Notes: generated by a model not told the origin, from the sequence alone. DNA of 64,000 nt from Bradyrhizobium sp. CCGB01 (GCF_024199795.1 NZ_JANADK010000001.1:3782001-3846000), one strand, 5' to 3'. Positions 1 to 9,067 are shown, counted from the first letter of the stretch. Program-made: numbers and translations.

Positions 1-624
1 TCGGAGCCGCCATTTCGGCAAGGCGTTGACTTTCGTGCGCGGGGGCTCGCGCCGAGCGACGTGCAACGCCAACGCTTGGGCGATGCAGCGCGCAAATTCC
101 CGATCGGCCGAATGGATCTGTTCCGTCAGCGCCTTTGCGAGTTGCCCGGCGAACGGGTCGCGCAACAGAACGAGATCGTTTAGGTATTCGGGCGCGAGCG
201 GATCTGTTCCCGGTTGCGGTGATGGAAGGCAACTAGTCGAGATGTGGAAGTGCAGGAAATCGCACGGCGCATGGAACTGTGCGCGGAGCGGCTTCGACGG
301 CGCGCCGACATAGAGCGTGCCTGCCGGCATCGTACCGTCGAAAATGGTTTGACTGCCTCTGCTCAGCTTAAGACGTGTGCTCTTCAAGGCGACAGAGAAG
401 AAGTATCGGTCGGGAGGCGTCGTTGCTTCCTCGCGCCTGACGGCCGTCTGCGCACAGGTAAAACGCGAGATCGTGATGTCCTCGCGCGCAACGCCCGCGC
501 GCTGCTCGGGCTGGCGCCATTTTCGTTCGTGGGGGAATGCACGTGGCCCCTGAGAGAAATCCGGTTCGCGGGGGCCGGGTTGATGCGTCAACCGGGCGCC
601 GACCGCTTGCATATCTGTGAGCAT
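1..624 (-). CDS. AraC-family transcriptional regulator, N-terminal part (cut by window start)
   Basis: An open frame begins at ATG 624-622 and runs without a stop to base 1, giving 208 codons. The translation has a cupin-like AraC sensing domain (FDGTMPAGTLYVGAPSKPL at about residues 112-130). It ends in LPKWRLR, which matches the linker entering the HTH domain of the AraC protein at 7945-8778 (QKWRLKR). The DNA-binding domain therefore lies outside the window. The gene follows the efflux genes on the same strand, 280 nt downstream of the HlyD-like gene, and may be the efflux regulator (inference). The family is fairly sure; the effector is unknown. Confidence 0.75.
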   Translation of the reverse strand, partial: MLTDMQAVGARLTHQPGPREPDFSQGPRAFPHERKWRQPEQRAGVAREDITISRFTCAQTAVRREEATTPPDRYFFSVALKSTRLKLSRGSQTIFDGTMPAGTLYVGAPSKPLRAQFHAPCDFLHFHISTSCLPSPQPGTDPLAPEYLNDLVLLRDPFAGQLAKALTEQIHSADREFARCIAQALALHVARREPPRTKVNALPKWRLR

Positions 625-904
625 CGTTCGTTCCCGTCTCTTGGATTCCGCTGCCGCGGTGGCTGCTGAATGCCATTGGTTCACCCTCGAACGATATGTC
701 TGATGCCGCCACAAGGCCCGTTAGAGTTGCTGAAATCGTGTTAGATTTTGCGAAATCTGCAGGTGCGACCGTAGGTCGCGATGCTCTCAATTGAGCGAGA
801 CGAATCAACGGTCTGGGCTGTGAGTTCCGGTGTCGCGGCGCGACACTGCGTTGATGGGCCGCGCGATGCGGCGCCTCTCGTCTGGTCGGGCGACCCGACC
901 GGAT

Positions 905-2200
905 TCAGGGAAGGCGTGGCGAGGCATCGATACCGGGTGTGAGGCCAGGCGCGATCTTGTCCGCTGACGGAATTGCCGGCACCCGCGCGTAGGGAAGCGC
1001 CGTCACCTCGGGAGGCTGCTGAGATGGGGATTGGAGGCAGTGTGGGCGGGGCGGAGGTCCTGCGCCAAACAAATCGTACATGGGATCTACGAAAGTCTTG
1101 CGGAGCCGCTGGGACCAGGTCTGGCGATCGACCGCATCGGGCTGCCGGATCGTCACCGTGGCTGTCATCCCGGACACCAGCGGCACGTCCGGCGGCACCG
1201 TGTCGATGGCGACGCGAACCGGTATGCGCTGTGCAAGCCGCACCCAGGTGTAGATCGGGTCCACGTTGGGCAAACCTTGCGTGCCCGCAGTGGCGTTTGA
1301 CACGCTGACCCCCCGGGTCACGGTTTTCACATGTCCCAGAATTGGCTGGGAGTAGCCGATGAGCTGTGCCTCGACGCGATCGCCGACGCACACATGCGCC
1401 ATCTTGGTTTCCTCGAAATAGCCGTCGATCCAGAAGCTGTTGGAATCGATGATGGAGACGTTGGTGACGCCGGTAAGCGCATAGTCGCCGACGCGTAGCA
1501 GGAGATTGGTGACATAGCCGTCGACAGGGCTGAGCACATTGGTGCGCTCCAGGTTCAATTTCGCTTGTGCAAGCTGGTGAGCGGCCGCTGCGTAGGCGGC
1601 CTTCGCCTGCATGGCATTGCCGGCGAAGATCTGCTGTTCCTCTGGCGTCGTCGCCAAATCGGACAGATGCCGGCGCCGGTCGAACTCGGCCTGCTTCACC
1701 TCCAGGTCTGCCGCCCGCTGGTCGACGAGGGCCTTGCCGACGCGGACGGCTACCTCGAAGTCGAAGGGATCGACGACGTAGAGCACGTCGCCCTTGTGGA
1801 CGAACTGGTTGTCGGTCACCCTCAGCTCCACGATCTTGCCCGCAATCTGCGGCGCGACATTCGCGACCTGCACGCGCACGCTGCCGTTTCGCGTCCAGGG
1901 CGCGGTGACATAGTGCTGCCAGGTTGCAGCCGATATCAGGATGGCGACCAAAGCGATGGCAAGAGTGGCAAGATGCTTGCCGACGCCAGCCATGAATCGC
2001 TCGGTGGCCTTCGGTGACCGCGTCGATGGCAACGCCTGCCGGCAAGCTTCGCCGTCGTTCGCGGCGCGATCGCTGGTAGCGCGCACCATGGCCTCCGTCA
2101 GGCTGGAAAGCTCGACGTCGTCAGCTGTGCCCGCCCGTGCTTCGGCCGGGGATTCGGGGCGGAGCGGAACGGCAGCATCCCGGGGCAGGGCCGCGTCCAT
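905..2200 (-). CDS. HlyD/AaeA-like membrane fusion protein
   Basis: This 431-residue periplasmic adaptor belongs to a PET (aromatic-acid efflux) family pump. The ATG at 2200 is chosen because AAGGAG lies just upstream; the frame stays open further but looks non-coding. A cytoplasmic N-terminal extension of about 70 residues precedes one membrane helix (LATLAIALVAILISAATW). It is followed by the biotinyl-lipoyl-like half motifs (GSVRVQVANVAPQIAGKIVEL and LSPVDGYVTNLLLRVGDYA) around a coiled coil rich in Ala, Glu and Gln. AaeA proteins are usually about 310 residues, so both the N-terminus and the proline-rich C-terminus are unusually long. It starts 10 nt after the DUF1656 stop, in one operon with the FUSC permease. 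Confidence 0.9.
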   Translation of the reverse strand: MDAALPRDAAVPLRPESPAEARAGTADDVELSSLTEAMVRATSDRAANDGEACRQALPSTRSPKATERFMAGVGKHLATLAIALVAILISAATWQHYVTAPWTRNGSVRVQVANVAPQIAGKIVELRVTDNQFVHKGDVLYVVDPFDFEVAVRVGKALVDQRAADLEVKQAEFDRRRHLSDLATTPEEQQIFAGNAMQAKAAYAAAAHQLAQAKLNLERTNVLSPVDGYVTNLLLRVGDYALTGVTNVSIIDSNSFWIDGYFEETKMAHVCVGDRVEAQLIGYSQPILGHVKTVTRGVSVSNATAGTQGLPNVDPIYTWVRLAQRIPVRVAIDTVPPDVPLVSGMTATVTIRQPDAVDRQTWSQRLRKTFVDPMYDLFGAGPPPRPHCLQSPSQQPPEVTALPYARVPAIPSADKIAPGLTPGIDASPRLP

Positions 2201-2210
2201 GACTTTCTCC

Positions 2211-2414
2211 TTAGCAGAAGAGCGTGAGCAGGCCGAATATCGACACGTAGAGGCAGAGCTCGGCCAGCGACGGGTTGCTGAAGAATCTTGTAAATCCTCC
2301 GAGACGCAGCACCGGGCGAAGCAGCAGGAATGCGAGAAGCGCCGTTGCCGCATAGGACACGATCGGGGCGATCAGCACGCCGCCCACGACGAGTTCACGA
2401 TAGGTATTCGTCAT
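2211..2414 (-). CDS. AaeX-like small membrane protein (DUF1656)
   Basis: This is a 67-residue protein with two hydrophobic segments (VLIAPIVSYAATALLAFLLL and LCLYVSIFGLLTLF), the same length as E. coli AaeX. The ATG at 2414 overlaps the FUSC permease stop as ATGA, which indicates translational coupling. In this family the small protein always sits between a FUSC-type permease and a HlyD-type fusion protein, as it does here. Its precise role is not established; it is assumed to be part of or to help the efflux pump in the inner membrane. Confidence 0.88.
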   Translation of the reverse strand: MTNTYRELVVGGVLIAPIVSYAATALLAFLLLRPVLRLGGFTRFFSNPSLAELCLYVSIFGLLTLFC

Positions 2415-4309
2415 GGATGTTTTCCATGACTGGAACCGGCGGAGGTCTGCCACCGTTCGAAGGCGATGCCTGCCGGAACGAGCGCGGCGAGCACCGGCTC
2501 GACTGACAGGTTGCTTTGACTCGCTATCTGGCGGAGCGCTTCAGCCGCAACCAGGATCGCGTGTCCATCCCGCAGGGTGAGGGCGGCTCGCGCGGCGTGT
2601 GCCGCGCCACGGAGTGAGCTCTCCGCCAGGCGGCCCAGTTCGAAGTGGCACCGCCGCAGCACCACAGCCTCGTCGAAGCAGCGCATCGCCTCCGCGACGA
2701 CCGGGGAAGCCGCCGTAGCACCGTTCGTCGCCAGGATCTGTTCGATCCGGGCGGCATCGCGAAACGCGGCTTCCTCCGGCGCGAGTTGCCGGACTTGCCC
2801 GGATTCGAGGCGGCCCAGCTCGCGATGGGCTTCGTCCAGTAGCAGCCGGATCCTCCGGTCTCCAGACAATGACGGCAGCAGGAGCTGCGCCGCAAGCACC
2901 AGAACCGAAGAAAGTTGGGCGAACAGGCACGTCACGAGGAATGTCTCGGGCGCGTAGCTCTGCGGATTGCTCGGCGCGAGAACGACAAGCATGAACACGA
3001 GAGAGAGCCGGCTGAGCGGCGGCAGGACGCCGCTCGGCAGCGTGATCAGGAGCGCCAAGCCGATCACGACGGGCGCGAGGCCAATCGCCAGCAGTTGAAA
3101 CTCGGATACGCCGTTGAAGACGAGGTATTTCAGGATGCCGGCGAGCAGGCATGCGATCGGCATGGCAAAGACTGCCAGTGTCGTGAAGGCGCGCGGATTA
3201 GGAGCCGTTGCGCTCAGGCCGATGATGACCGCGACAAGCGAGAGGCAGAGCTCGGTGGTCGGCCATCCCGCCATCACGAAGATGATTGCAATGAGGATGA
3301 AGTGGATCGCGGCCCTGACGCCGCTTTCCGCTGCAATGCGAGGCGAGCGGTACAGCGGCGCGCGCCATTGCCGGGGTGGGTATGTTCCGGTCCGCAGTGC
3401 TTCGAGACTGTCGCGCACGTCTGCATTCCCGCGGATGATCTCGTCTCGCAGGAAGGTCCGGCAGATCGTCGTCAGGCCGGCAGCGCCGGGGTCTCGATCG
3501 TCCCAAGAGGTGACGGAGGCGATCGGCAGCGCTACGAGCGTACGGGCGAGCGTCAGCTCGTTCACGAGCCCTACCATCGCGGAACGTGCGGCTGCGGTTC
3601 TGGCCGGGCCGCTGATCGACTCCGTGGCGAGGCTCGCGATCTCTGGATGCAGGGCCGCGATATCGCGCAGCATGTCCGCTGCAGCGGTCGCGGACGAAGC
3701 TCCACCGCGGACGGCGTCCTGCGCAAATTCCGCGACCCGGCGATGCAGTGTTTCGAGGCGGCTCGCCAGAACCGGATGATAGTCCGGCGCGGCGAGTACT
3801 TCGTTGACCAGAGCTACCGCGAGGACACCGATGGCGATGGCGGCGCCCCGGGCGACGCCGGTCGGAAACACTTGCAACGGGCTGTCGATCTGCTGAATGG
3901 CAATCAGGGCAACTGTGATGCAGCTGAGGGCCGCCGCATAAGCGCGATTGCCGTCCAGCATCCCGACGACGAAAACGCAAAGCCCGACCCAGATCCCCAA
4001 CACGGCGGGCAGGAGAGCGCCGGTTTGGGAAAAGATGCCGGCGATGGCGATAGATGCCATCACGCCGATGGCGGTCGCGAGCAGCCGGTAGCCTGCCTTT
4101 TCCATGCCCTGCGCGCGCGTGGGCAGCGCCAGGATTGCCACGGTGATTGCTGCCGACGAAGGGGATTCAAGCTCAAGCCAGAAGCTGACATAGAGTGCGA
4201 GGAGCATTGCCAACAGGACGCGCAGCGCGAACGCCCAGGAACTCACCGGAAAGCCGGCAAACACCCGCGGGCGGATGTCGCCGGCAGCGCTGGTGGCGTC
4301 CCTTGGCAT
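2411..4309 (-). CDS. FUSC/AaeB-like aromatic acid efflux permease
   Basis: This is a 632-residue inner-membrane permease with two bundles of hydrophobic helices (about residues 20-190 and 340-490) separated by soluble regions, the FUSC/AaeB layout. The ATG at 4309 is preceded by a GGATGGAG ribosome-binding region and begins MPRDATSAAGDIRPR; earlier in-frame sequence is Arg-rich and looks untranslated. Family members export p-hydroxybenzoate-type aromatic acids or act with HlyD partners in multidrug efflux. The gene heads the FUSC-DUF1656-HlyD operon, which lies 158 nt downstream of a two-component system on the same strand. Regulation by that system is inferred only. Confidence 0.9.
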   Translation of the reverse strand: MPRDATSAAGDIRPRVFAGFPVSSWAFALRVLLAMLLALYVSFWLELESPSSAAITVAILALPTRAQGMEKAGYRLLATAIGVMASIAIAGIFSQTGALLPAVLGIWVGLCVFVVGMLDGNRAYAAALSCITVALIAIQQIDSPLQVFPTGVARGAAIAIGVLAVALVNEVLAAPDYHPVLASRLETLHRRVAEFAQDAVRGGASSATAAADMLRDIAALHPEIASLATESISGPARTAAARSAMVGLVNELTLARTLVALPIASVTSWDDRDPGAAGLTTICRTFLRDEIIRGNADVRDSLEALRTGTYPPRQWRAPLYRSPRIAAESGVRAAIHFILIAIIFVMAGWPTTELCLSLVAVIIGLSATAPNPRAFTTLAVFAMPIACLLAGILKYLVFNGVSEFQLLAIGLAPVVIGLALLITLPSGVLPPLSRLSLVFMLVVLAPSNPQSYAPETFLVTCLFAQLSSVLVLAAQLLLPSLSGDRRIRLLLDEAHRELGRLESGQVRQLAPEEAAFRDAARIEQILATNGATAASPVVAEAMRCFDEAVVLRRCHFELGRLAESSLRGAAHAARAALTLRDGHAILVAAEALRQIASQSNLSVEPVLAALVPAGIAFERWQTSAGSSHGKHP

Positions 4310-4467
4310 CGTGCTCCATCCGTGTTGCGCAAAACGTACGGTCTGCCAGCATCGCGAAATCGAAGCGGAGCATGAGCTTTGTCGTGCCCGCCGGTATTTT
4401 CTGTCCACCAACGCGCTTTCGGGAACGCACGCCGGAAAGGCGCGCCAAGCCCGAGCAGGGGGCCCGA

Positions 4468-4848
4468 CTATTGCGGCGCGTGGCCCGCCAGAGCCTCTTC
4501 GAGGCAGCGGATGATCTCGTCGCCGCTGGATGGCTTGCCGAGATAGCAATGCGCGCCAGCCGCCATGACGCGCTGGCGTACGGGTTCGCTGGGGAACGCG
4601 GTCATGAAAATGATCGGGAAACGGCGCCCGGAGGCAACCAGGCGCGCCTGCAATTCATCGCCGGTAACGACCGGCATCTGAACGTCGGCGATCATGCAGG
4701 CCGGATCTTCTCCCGCCGGTTCCCGCAGAAAGTCGACACCGGACGCGTAGGCGTGGGCTTCATAGCCGAGCGAACGCACCAAGCTGGCCAGCGACGTGCG
4801 AACGCCTTCGTCGTCGTCCACGATCGCAATCACCGGGGTTTTGGCCAT
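4468..4848 (-). CDS. Single-domain response regulator (CheY/FixJ-type receiver)
   Basis: This 126-residue protein is a receiver domain only. The acidic pocket is at D11-D13, the phosphoacceptor is D55 (IADVQMP), and the switch residues are T83 and K105 (KPSS). There is no DNA-binding output domain. ATG 4848 has AGGA upstream. It lies 100 nt after the FixJ-like gene on the same strand. Stand-alone receivers of this kind often act as phosphate sinks or competitors for a nearby kinase; that the kinase is the FixL-like protein at 5617-7527 is inference from proximity. Confidence 0.88.
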   Translation of the reverse strand: MAKTPVIAIVDDDEGVRTSLASLVRSLGYEAHAYASGVDFLREPAGEDPACMIADVQMPVVTGDELQARLVASGRRFPIIFMTAFPSEPVRQRVMAAGAHCYLGKPSSGDEIIRCLEEALAGHAPQ

Positions 4849-4948
4849 TGGCGCATTTCCTGACCGCTGTGTTCCGCCGGGAGGATATCTCCCATTGGGC
4901 GGCCGATGGCGCCTTATGCACCGTGCGGCAGTCCCGCCGAAATTATAC

Positions 4949-5620
4949 TCAGGTTTGGTCAGTAGTCTTTCGGGTCTGGAATATCCCGAGCGCTTCGGCC
5001 TTGCGAACGAGGTCGGCCAGCGACCTTGCCTCCATCTTGCGCATGACGTTGCCGCGGTGAATCTTCACGGTGATCTCGCTGAGGCCGATCAGGCCTGCCA
5101 CCTGCTTGTTCATCAAGCCGGCGGTAACATGGCCCATCACCTCGCGCTCGCGGGCCGTCAGGCTCTCGTACTGGATGCGGATATCTTCCTTCGTCGCGGC
5201 TTCCGCGCGGCGCTGCGCATCGCGCTCGAGCGCTGCCGTCACGGCGTCCAGCATGTCCTGATCGCGAAACGGCTTGGACAGGAAATCCACGGCACCGGCC
5301 TTCATGGCGCGCACCGACATGGGAATGTCCCCATGACCGGTCATGAAGATGATTGGATAACCGATGCCCTGGCGGGCCAGTTGCCCCTGGAGATCGAGGC
5401 CACTCACGCCCGGGAGCCGGACGTCCAGCACGATGCAGGCTGGGCCGTCGGGCATCGTGCCGCCAAGCAGCTCGGCCGGCGAGCCGAACAGGCACGTCTC
5501 GAGGCCGACGGATCGGAACAGGCTGTCGAGCGAGGCACGGATGCTCGCGTCGTCGTCAACGATGATGACGACTGGACTGGAGGATTGGGCCGGCGGTTGC
5601 ACTTGGTTTGGGCGTGTCAT
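4949..5620 (-). CDS. FixJ-family response regulator (receiver + LuxR HTH)
   Basis: This 223-residue transcriptional regulator has a receiver domain at residues 17-135, with phosphoacceptor D66 (VLDVRLPG), T94 and K116 (SKPF). A LuxR/GerE helix-turn-helix occupies about 153-212 (LTAREREVMGHVTAGLMNKQ, then SEITVKIHRGNVMRKM). The ATG at 5620 overlaps the kinase stop as ATGA, so the two are a coupled cognate pair. FixJ-type regulators bind near-palindromic promoter sites when phosphorylated. A perfect palindrome at 7792-7809, upstream of the kinase, is a candidate site. The input signal is unknown, so FixJ is used as a family label and not as an orthologue claim. Confidence 0.92.
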   Translation of the reverse strand: MTRPNQVQPPAQSSSPVVIIVDDDASIRASLDSLFRSVGLETCLFGSPAELLGGTMPDGPACIVLDVRLPGVSGLDLQGQLARQGIGYPIIFMTGHGDIPMSVRAMKAGAVDFLSKPFRDQDMLDAVTAALERDAQRRAEAATKEDIRIQYESLTAREREVMGHVTAGLMNKQVAGLIGLSEITVKIHRGNVMRKMEARSLADLVRKAEALGIFQTRKTTDQT

Positions 5621-7527
5621 GGCAAGGCGTGTTCTTGGCTGAATGGGAGTGTGAGGTGGAATGTCGCGCCCGAGCCCGGAGGGCTCTCTACCGACAATCG
5701 GCCGCCGTGAGCTTCCACCGTGGTCCGGCAGATCGCAAGTCCCATGCCCATGCCGCTACCCTTGGTGGTGAAGAACGGATCAAACAGGTGCGGTAGGTCA
5801 TCGGGCCGAATGCCCGGTCCGGTGTCCTGGACCGTGATGGCAAGATTTTCACCGTCGGCGGTTCCGGCGCGCAGCGTGACGGTGTGGGAGCCGGGCCGGC
5901 CTGACATGGCCTGGCCGGCATTGATCAGAAGATTGACCAGCACCTGCTGAAGTTGGATCCGATCGCCGCGAACCGGCGGCAGGCCATGCTCCGTCTCGAC
6001 GATGAGCGCGACGTCGTCCTTGGCGAGCTCGCGCGCGATCAGGAAGGTCGCCTCGTCGATGATCTCGCCGATTTGCAGCATATCCTGCTGGGGCGAGGCC
6101 TTCTTCAGGAAGGTCCGGATGCGGGTCACGATCTCGCTGGCGCGGCGGCCCTGAGCAACGACGTGACCGATCGTCGTCGCAACCTCCTTGAGATCGGGTA
6201 CGTCGCGGCGCAGCCACCGCAAGCCAGCCTCGCCGCTGGTGACGATCGCTGCCAGAGGCTGATTCACCTCGTGGGCAATGGAGGCGCTGAGCTCGCCGAG
6301 CGTTGCGACGCGAGCGGCATGCGCCAGCTCCGCCTGCGCCGCGAGCAGTGCATCCTGCGCCTGCTTGCGCTCGGTGATGTCGATCACGAAGGCGAGCACG
6401 TTGCGATCCCCATGGGGCTCGGCCGGAAAGGTGATCGTAAACAGGACGGGAACCTTGCGTCCGTCGAAGCTTACGAGGTCGGTTTCCCCCTCGTGGAACC
6501 GCTCTCCTTCCGCGAATGCGGCCAGCGCGCCGAGGAAACTGCGGTCGTTCTCGCCCAGAAGCCTGTCCACGTTCGCGATGAATGCCGCAGAACCGCTTGT
6601 TCCCGCCATTTTCTGGAGGGCCGGATTGACGTCGGTGATTCTGGCGAGCCGGCGGGCATGCCGCACGAATTCGGGATTTCGAGCAAGATAGTCCCGCAAG
6701 GCGACGCCTCCGGTCTCCAGCGAATTCAGCGCGGTCCGAACTGCGCTCCAATCCTCTTCGACGACGCCAATTCGACTTGCGTCGAACATCCGGCGGTACC
6801 GCTGCTCGCTCTGTACCAGCGCATTGTGCGCCGCTACACGATCCGTGACGTCGGTATGCGTTTCGAGGACTCCAACGGGTTTGCCGAGATGGTCGTGCTG
6901 GAGCGCCCATCGGGCGTCGACGGTGAGTGCGCCGCCGGCCTTGGTCCGCTGCTCCACTCTGCCTTCCCATCGGCCGATGTCGAGCAGGCCGGCCTCGATG
7001 ACCTCTCGCCGGTCGCAATATTTGGTTCTCAGAAGCGCGTCGGCGAGCTGCCCGACCGCCTCGTCAGCCGACCAGCCGTAGGCTTGTTCAGCGGCCCTGT
7101 TCCAGAACGTGATCACGCCGCTGCGATCCCTGACGAAGATCATGTCATGCGAGAGATTGAGCAGGCGCGCCTGCGCCGCGAGGCGTTTCGTCGCCGCGTG
7201 ATTCTGGAGCGCCAGCAAGGTCGTGATCCCGATGGCGGCTAGGCTGACCAGCGCACGAAAAGCAGGCGAGGCGACCGCCTCCAGATCGTGCGACAGCAGG
7301 TAGGCGGTTATGGTCAGGACGCTGCAGCCGGCAGCGGCGACGACGACGTCGTCACGCCGGTTCGTCCTCGCCGCAAGCAGGATCGCAACGACGTAGAGAA
7401 CCGCGACCGCGCCCTCGAGCGGCGTCAGCACATCCACCAGGAAAACCGCGACGGCGAGGACGGCAGACCAGAACCGCAGCCCGGCGCGGCTCATGGATGA
7501 ACCCGTGGCCCGATCAAGACTGGTCAT
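5617..7527 (-). CDS. FixL-like membrane PAS sensor histidine kinase
   Basis: This is a 636-residue kinase. The N-terminus carries hydrophobic segments to about residue 110, with no clear large periplasmic domain. Two PAS-type regions follow at about 121-230 (HDMIFVRDRSGVITFWNRAAE) and 240-388 (ending VIDITERKQA). The HisKA box SIAHEVNQPLAAI carries the phosphoacceptor H419. The ATPase has its N box near N536, a G1 box DTGPG at 568-572 and a GMGMGL lid near 592-597. The architecture matches FixL/NodV-type kinases, but no haem-PAS signature could be confirmed. ATG 7527 lacks a clear ribosome-binding site; ATG 7494 is an alternative. Confidence 0.9.
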   Translation of the reverse strand: MTSLDRATGSSMSRAGLRFWSAVLAVAVFLVDVLTPLEGAVAVLYVVAILLAARTNRRDDVVVAAAGCSVLTITAYLLSHDLEAVASPAFRALVSLAAIGITTLLALQNHAATKRLAAQARLLNLSHDMIFVRDRSGVITFWNRAAEQAYGWSADEAVGQLADALLRTKYCDRREVIEAGLLDIGRWEGRVEQRTKAGGALTVDARWALQHDHLGKPVGVLETHTDVTDRVAAHNALVQSEQRYRRMFDASRIGVVEEDWSAVRTALNSLETGGVALRDYLARNPEFVRHARRLARITDVNPALQKMAGTSGSAAFIANVDRLLGENDRSFLGALAAFAEGERFHEGETDLVSFDGRKVPVLFTITFPAEPHGDRNVLAFVIDITERKQAQDALLAAQAELAHAARVATLGELSASIAHEVNQPLAAIVTSGEAGLRWLRRDVPDLKEVATTIGHVVAQGRRASEIVTRIRTFLKKASPQQDMLQIGEIIDEATFLIARELAKDDVALIVETEHGLPPVRGDRIQLQQVLVNLLINAGQAMSGRPGSHTVTLRAGTADGENLAITVQDTGPGIRPDDLPHLFDPFFTTKGSGMGMGLAICRTTVEAHGGRLSVESPPGSGATFHLTLPFSQEHALP

Positions 7528-7944
7528 CGTCGCTGGTTGTCGCTCTGGTCATCTCTGGTCACGTTGATGCCGCGATTTCATCGTGCCCACAACATGCGGC
7601 AACATGATATTCGTGCTCTCTAGAAAGACGTTCCCGCGGTTCAATCCTGCGCGGGTGCCGACCATGCGCATTCCCCGCCAAAACGGGGACGCGCCCTTCC
7701 GATCGCCGGCGAGCGCGTCAACTTACCGCAGGGCGAGGCCCGCTGCTCCATCGCGGCGAAAGGGAAGCCCGCGCGGGCCTGCGACGCCGCGGTCATACCT
7801 AGGTATGACGCGCTCACCCCGAGAACTTATCGATGCACCCGCGCGTAGAATGGAGCGCGGGGATCGCTGAACTACTCTGCTCCCACGACATTCGGACGAG
7901 CCAACGGGTTTCGCCGGGTCGAAAACGGGACAAGGAGTTCGACG
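7528..7944. other. 417-nt divergent intergenic region
   Basis: No convincing gene is visible between the kinase (minus) and the AraC gene (plus). A plus-strand open frame of 95 codons here is Arg/Pro-rich and has no recognisable domain. The region holds the palindrome at 7792-7809. Near 7520-7560 there are repeated TGGTCA(T/C) words just upstream of the kinase start. It should contain both divergent promoters. Confidence 0.6.
7792..7809. promoter_or_regulatory. Perfect 18-bp palindrome, candidate operator
   Basis: GTCATACCTAGGTATGAC equals its own reverse complement over 18 bp. It lies about 265 nt upstream of the kinase start and 136 nt upstream of the AraC start. FixJ/NarL-type LuxR regulators and AraC proteins both use sites in such places. 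The uninterrupted symmetry fits a dimeric LuxR-type regulator better. Function is inferred. Confidence 0.45.
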
Positions 7945-8778
7945 ATGTCGCTACAGATCTCACACCCGCTCAGCGCAAAGAATCATGTCGTCGGCTCGAT
8001 CGGCGTCTCGGCCATCGATGGCCGGCAGGCCGGGCCTGCGGAACGTCCGGAACGCGCCGGCGAAAAGGCGATGACGCTTTCCCTCGTTCACCTCGATGTT
8101 GCTCTGGCCATCGAGACGCCTGCGCCGAACGTGCGGAGATCCGCCGGCGACGGGTCCAGCTTCAGGGTTTCGGCGAAACGCCTGGCGCGCGTCTCCGTCG
8201 AGACCGATCGAGAGGCCGGTGCAGGCGAGTTCTCGGACCCGGTGATGCGACGCCTCTCCGATGCACTCGCGGCAACCGAAGTTGCCCACCATCCTCACTC
8301 CGCCATCCTAGCGGACGCCTTGCGCCTTGCCATCCTGACCCGCAGGGCCAGCCGCCAGACGGCCGCCGGGCGCAACGAGGCCGACGGCGAGCGATGCCGG
8401 TCTGTGCGATCGTTGCAAAAATGGCGCCTCAAGCGCGTACTGCAATATGTCGATGAGAATCTGGCTGGCAAGGTCACCCTGCAGCATCTGGCTGCGGTCG
8501 CCGGCCTCAGCCGCATGCACTTCGCCGCGCAGTTCCGGGTGGCCGTCGGCATGCGGCCTCACGAATATCTGCTGAACCGGCGGATCGAACGCGCTCAGGA
8601 ACTGCTGAGGCGCGCTGACGTCTCCCTCGTCGACGTCGCCTTGACCGTCGGATTCCAGACACAGGCGCACTTCACGACGGTCTTCAAGCGTTTCGTCGGC
8701 GATACCCCATATCAATGGAGGAGCGCTTATCTCGCGCAATTCCTGCCGTTGCCTCGCGCCGAAGTGAGACCGTCATGA
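7945..8778 (+). CDS. AraC-family transcriptional regulator
   Basis: This is a 277-residue regulator started by ATG 7945, with AAGGAG 7 nt upstream. The N-terminal half is a degenerate cupin-like sensing domain. The C-terminal 105 residues are the double HTH of the family: VTLQHLAAVAGLSRMHFAAQF for the first helix pair, and DVALTVGFQTQAHFTTVFKRF followed by TPYQWR for the second. It diverges from the FixL-like kinase and shares the KWRL linker with the partial AraC gene at the window start, so the two flank the signalling and efflux genes. The target is unknown; the divergent kinase operon is a natural guess. Confidence 0.88.
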   Translation: MSLQISHPLSAKNHVVGSIGVSAIDGRQAGPAERPERAGEKAMTLSLVHLDVALAIETPAPNVRRSAGDGSSFRVSAKRLARVSVETDREAGAGEFSDPVMRRLSDALAATEVAHHPHSAILADALRLAILTRRASRQTAAGRNEADGERCRSVRSLQKWRLKRVLQYVDENLAGKVTLQHLAAVAGLSRMHFAAQFRVAVGMRPHEYLLNRRIERAQELLRRADVSLVDVALTVGFQTQAHFTTVFKRFVGDTPYQWRSAYLAQFLPLPRAEVRPS

Positions 8779-8984
8779 GCAGCGTTGGCATTCAGGTCCT
8801 GGTGCTGCCGCTGGCTGGCATTCACCTGGTGATGACGTACCATGAATTCACGGGCTTGCTGGAGGTCGCCCGTGTTCTCGGCAATTCCTATCGCCAGGCG
8901 TCTTCAGATCCGGGATCGGGCGCTCTCTATGGCCGATTCATCTTCAATTTCTGCCGAACCATCGTGACGGTTGTCGCGCGATAG
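8775..8984 (+). CDS. Possible small hypothetical protein
   Basis: A 69-codon frame starts at an ATG overlapping the AraC stop (ATGA), which is the only argument for translation. The N-terminus is hydrophobic (VLVLPLAGIHLVM), and no domain is recognised. It ends 83 nt before the RidA gene that faces it. It may be a degraded fragment and not a real gene. Confidence 0.3.
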   Translation: MSSVGIQVLVLPLAGIHLVMTYHEFTGLLEVARVLGNSYRQASSDPGSGALYGRFIFNFCRTIVTVVAR

Positions 8985-9067
8985 GCTCTGGCAGATCAGT
9001 ACGTTGCTGCTGATGCCGGCATTTGCATGCGTGTTCGTGACGGCTGCTTTCAGCCAGGCTCGTGTCG

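Noticed and set aside
741..2045. 434-codon minus-strand frame overlapping the HlyD-like gene
   Set aside because: It is an out-of-frame shadow of the HlyD-like gene, which has the membrane helix, adaptor motifs and a good ribosome-binding site.
7583..7870. 95-codon plus-strand open frame in the divergent region
   Set aside because: Arg/Pro/Ser-rich, no ribosome-binding site, no domain, and it covers the palindrome.
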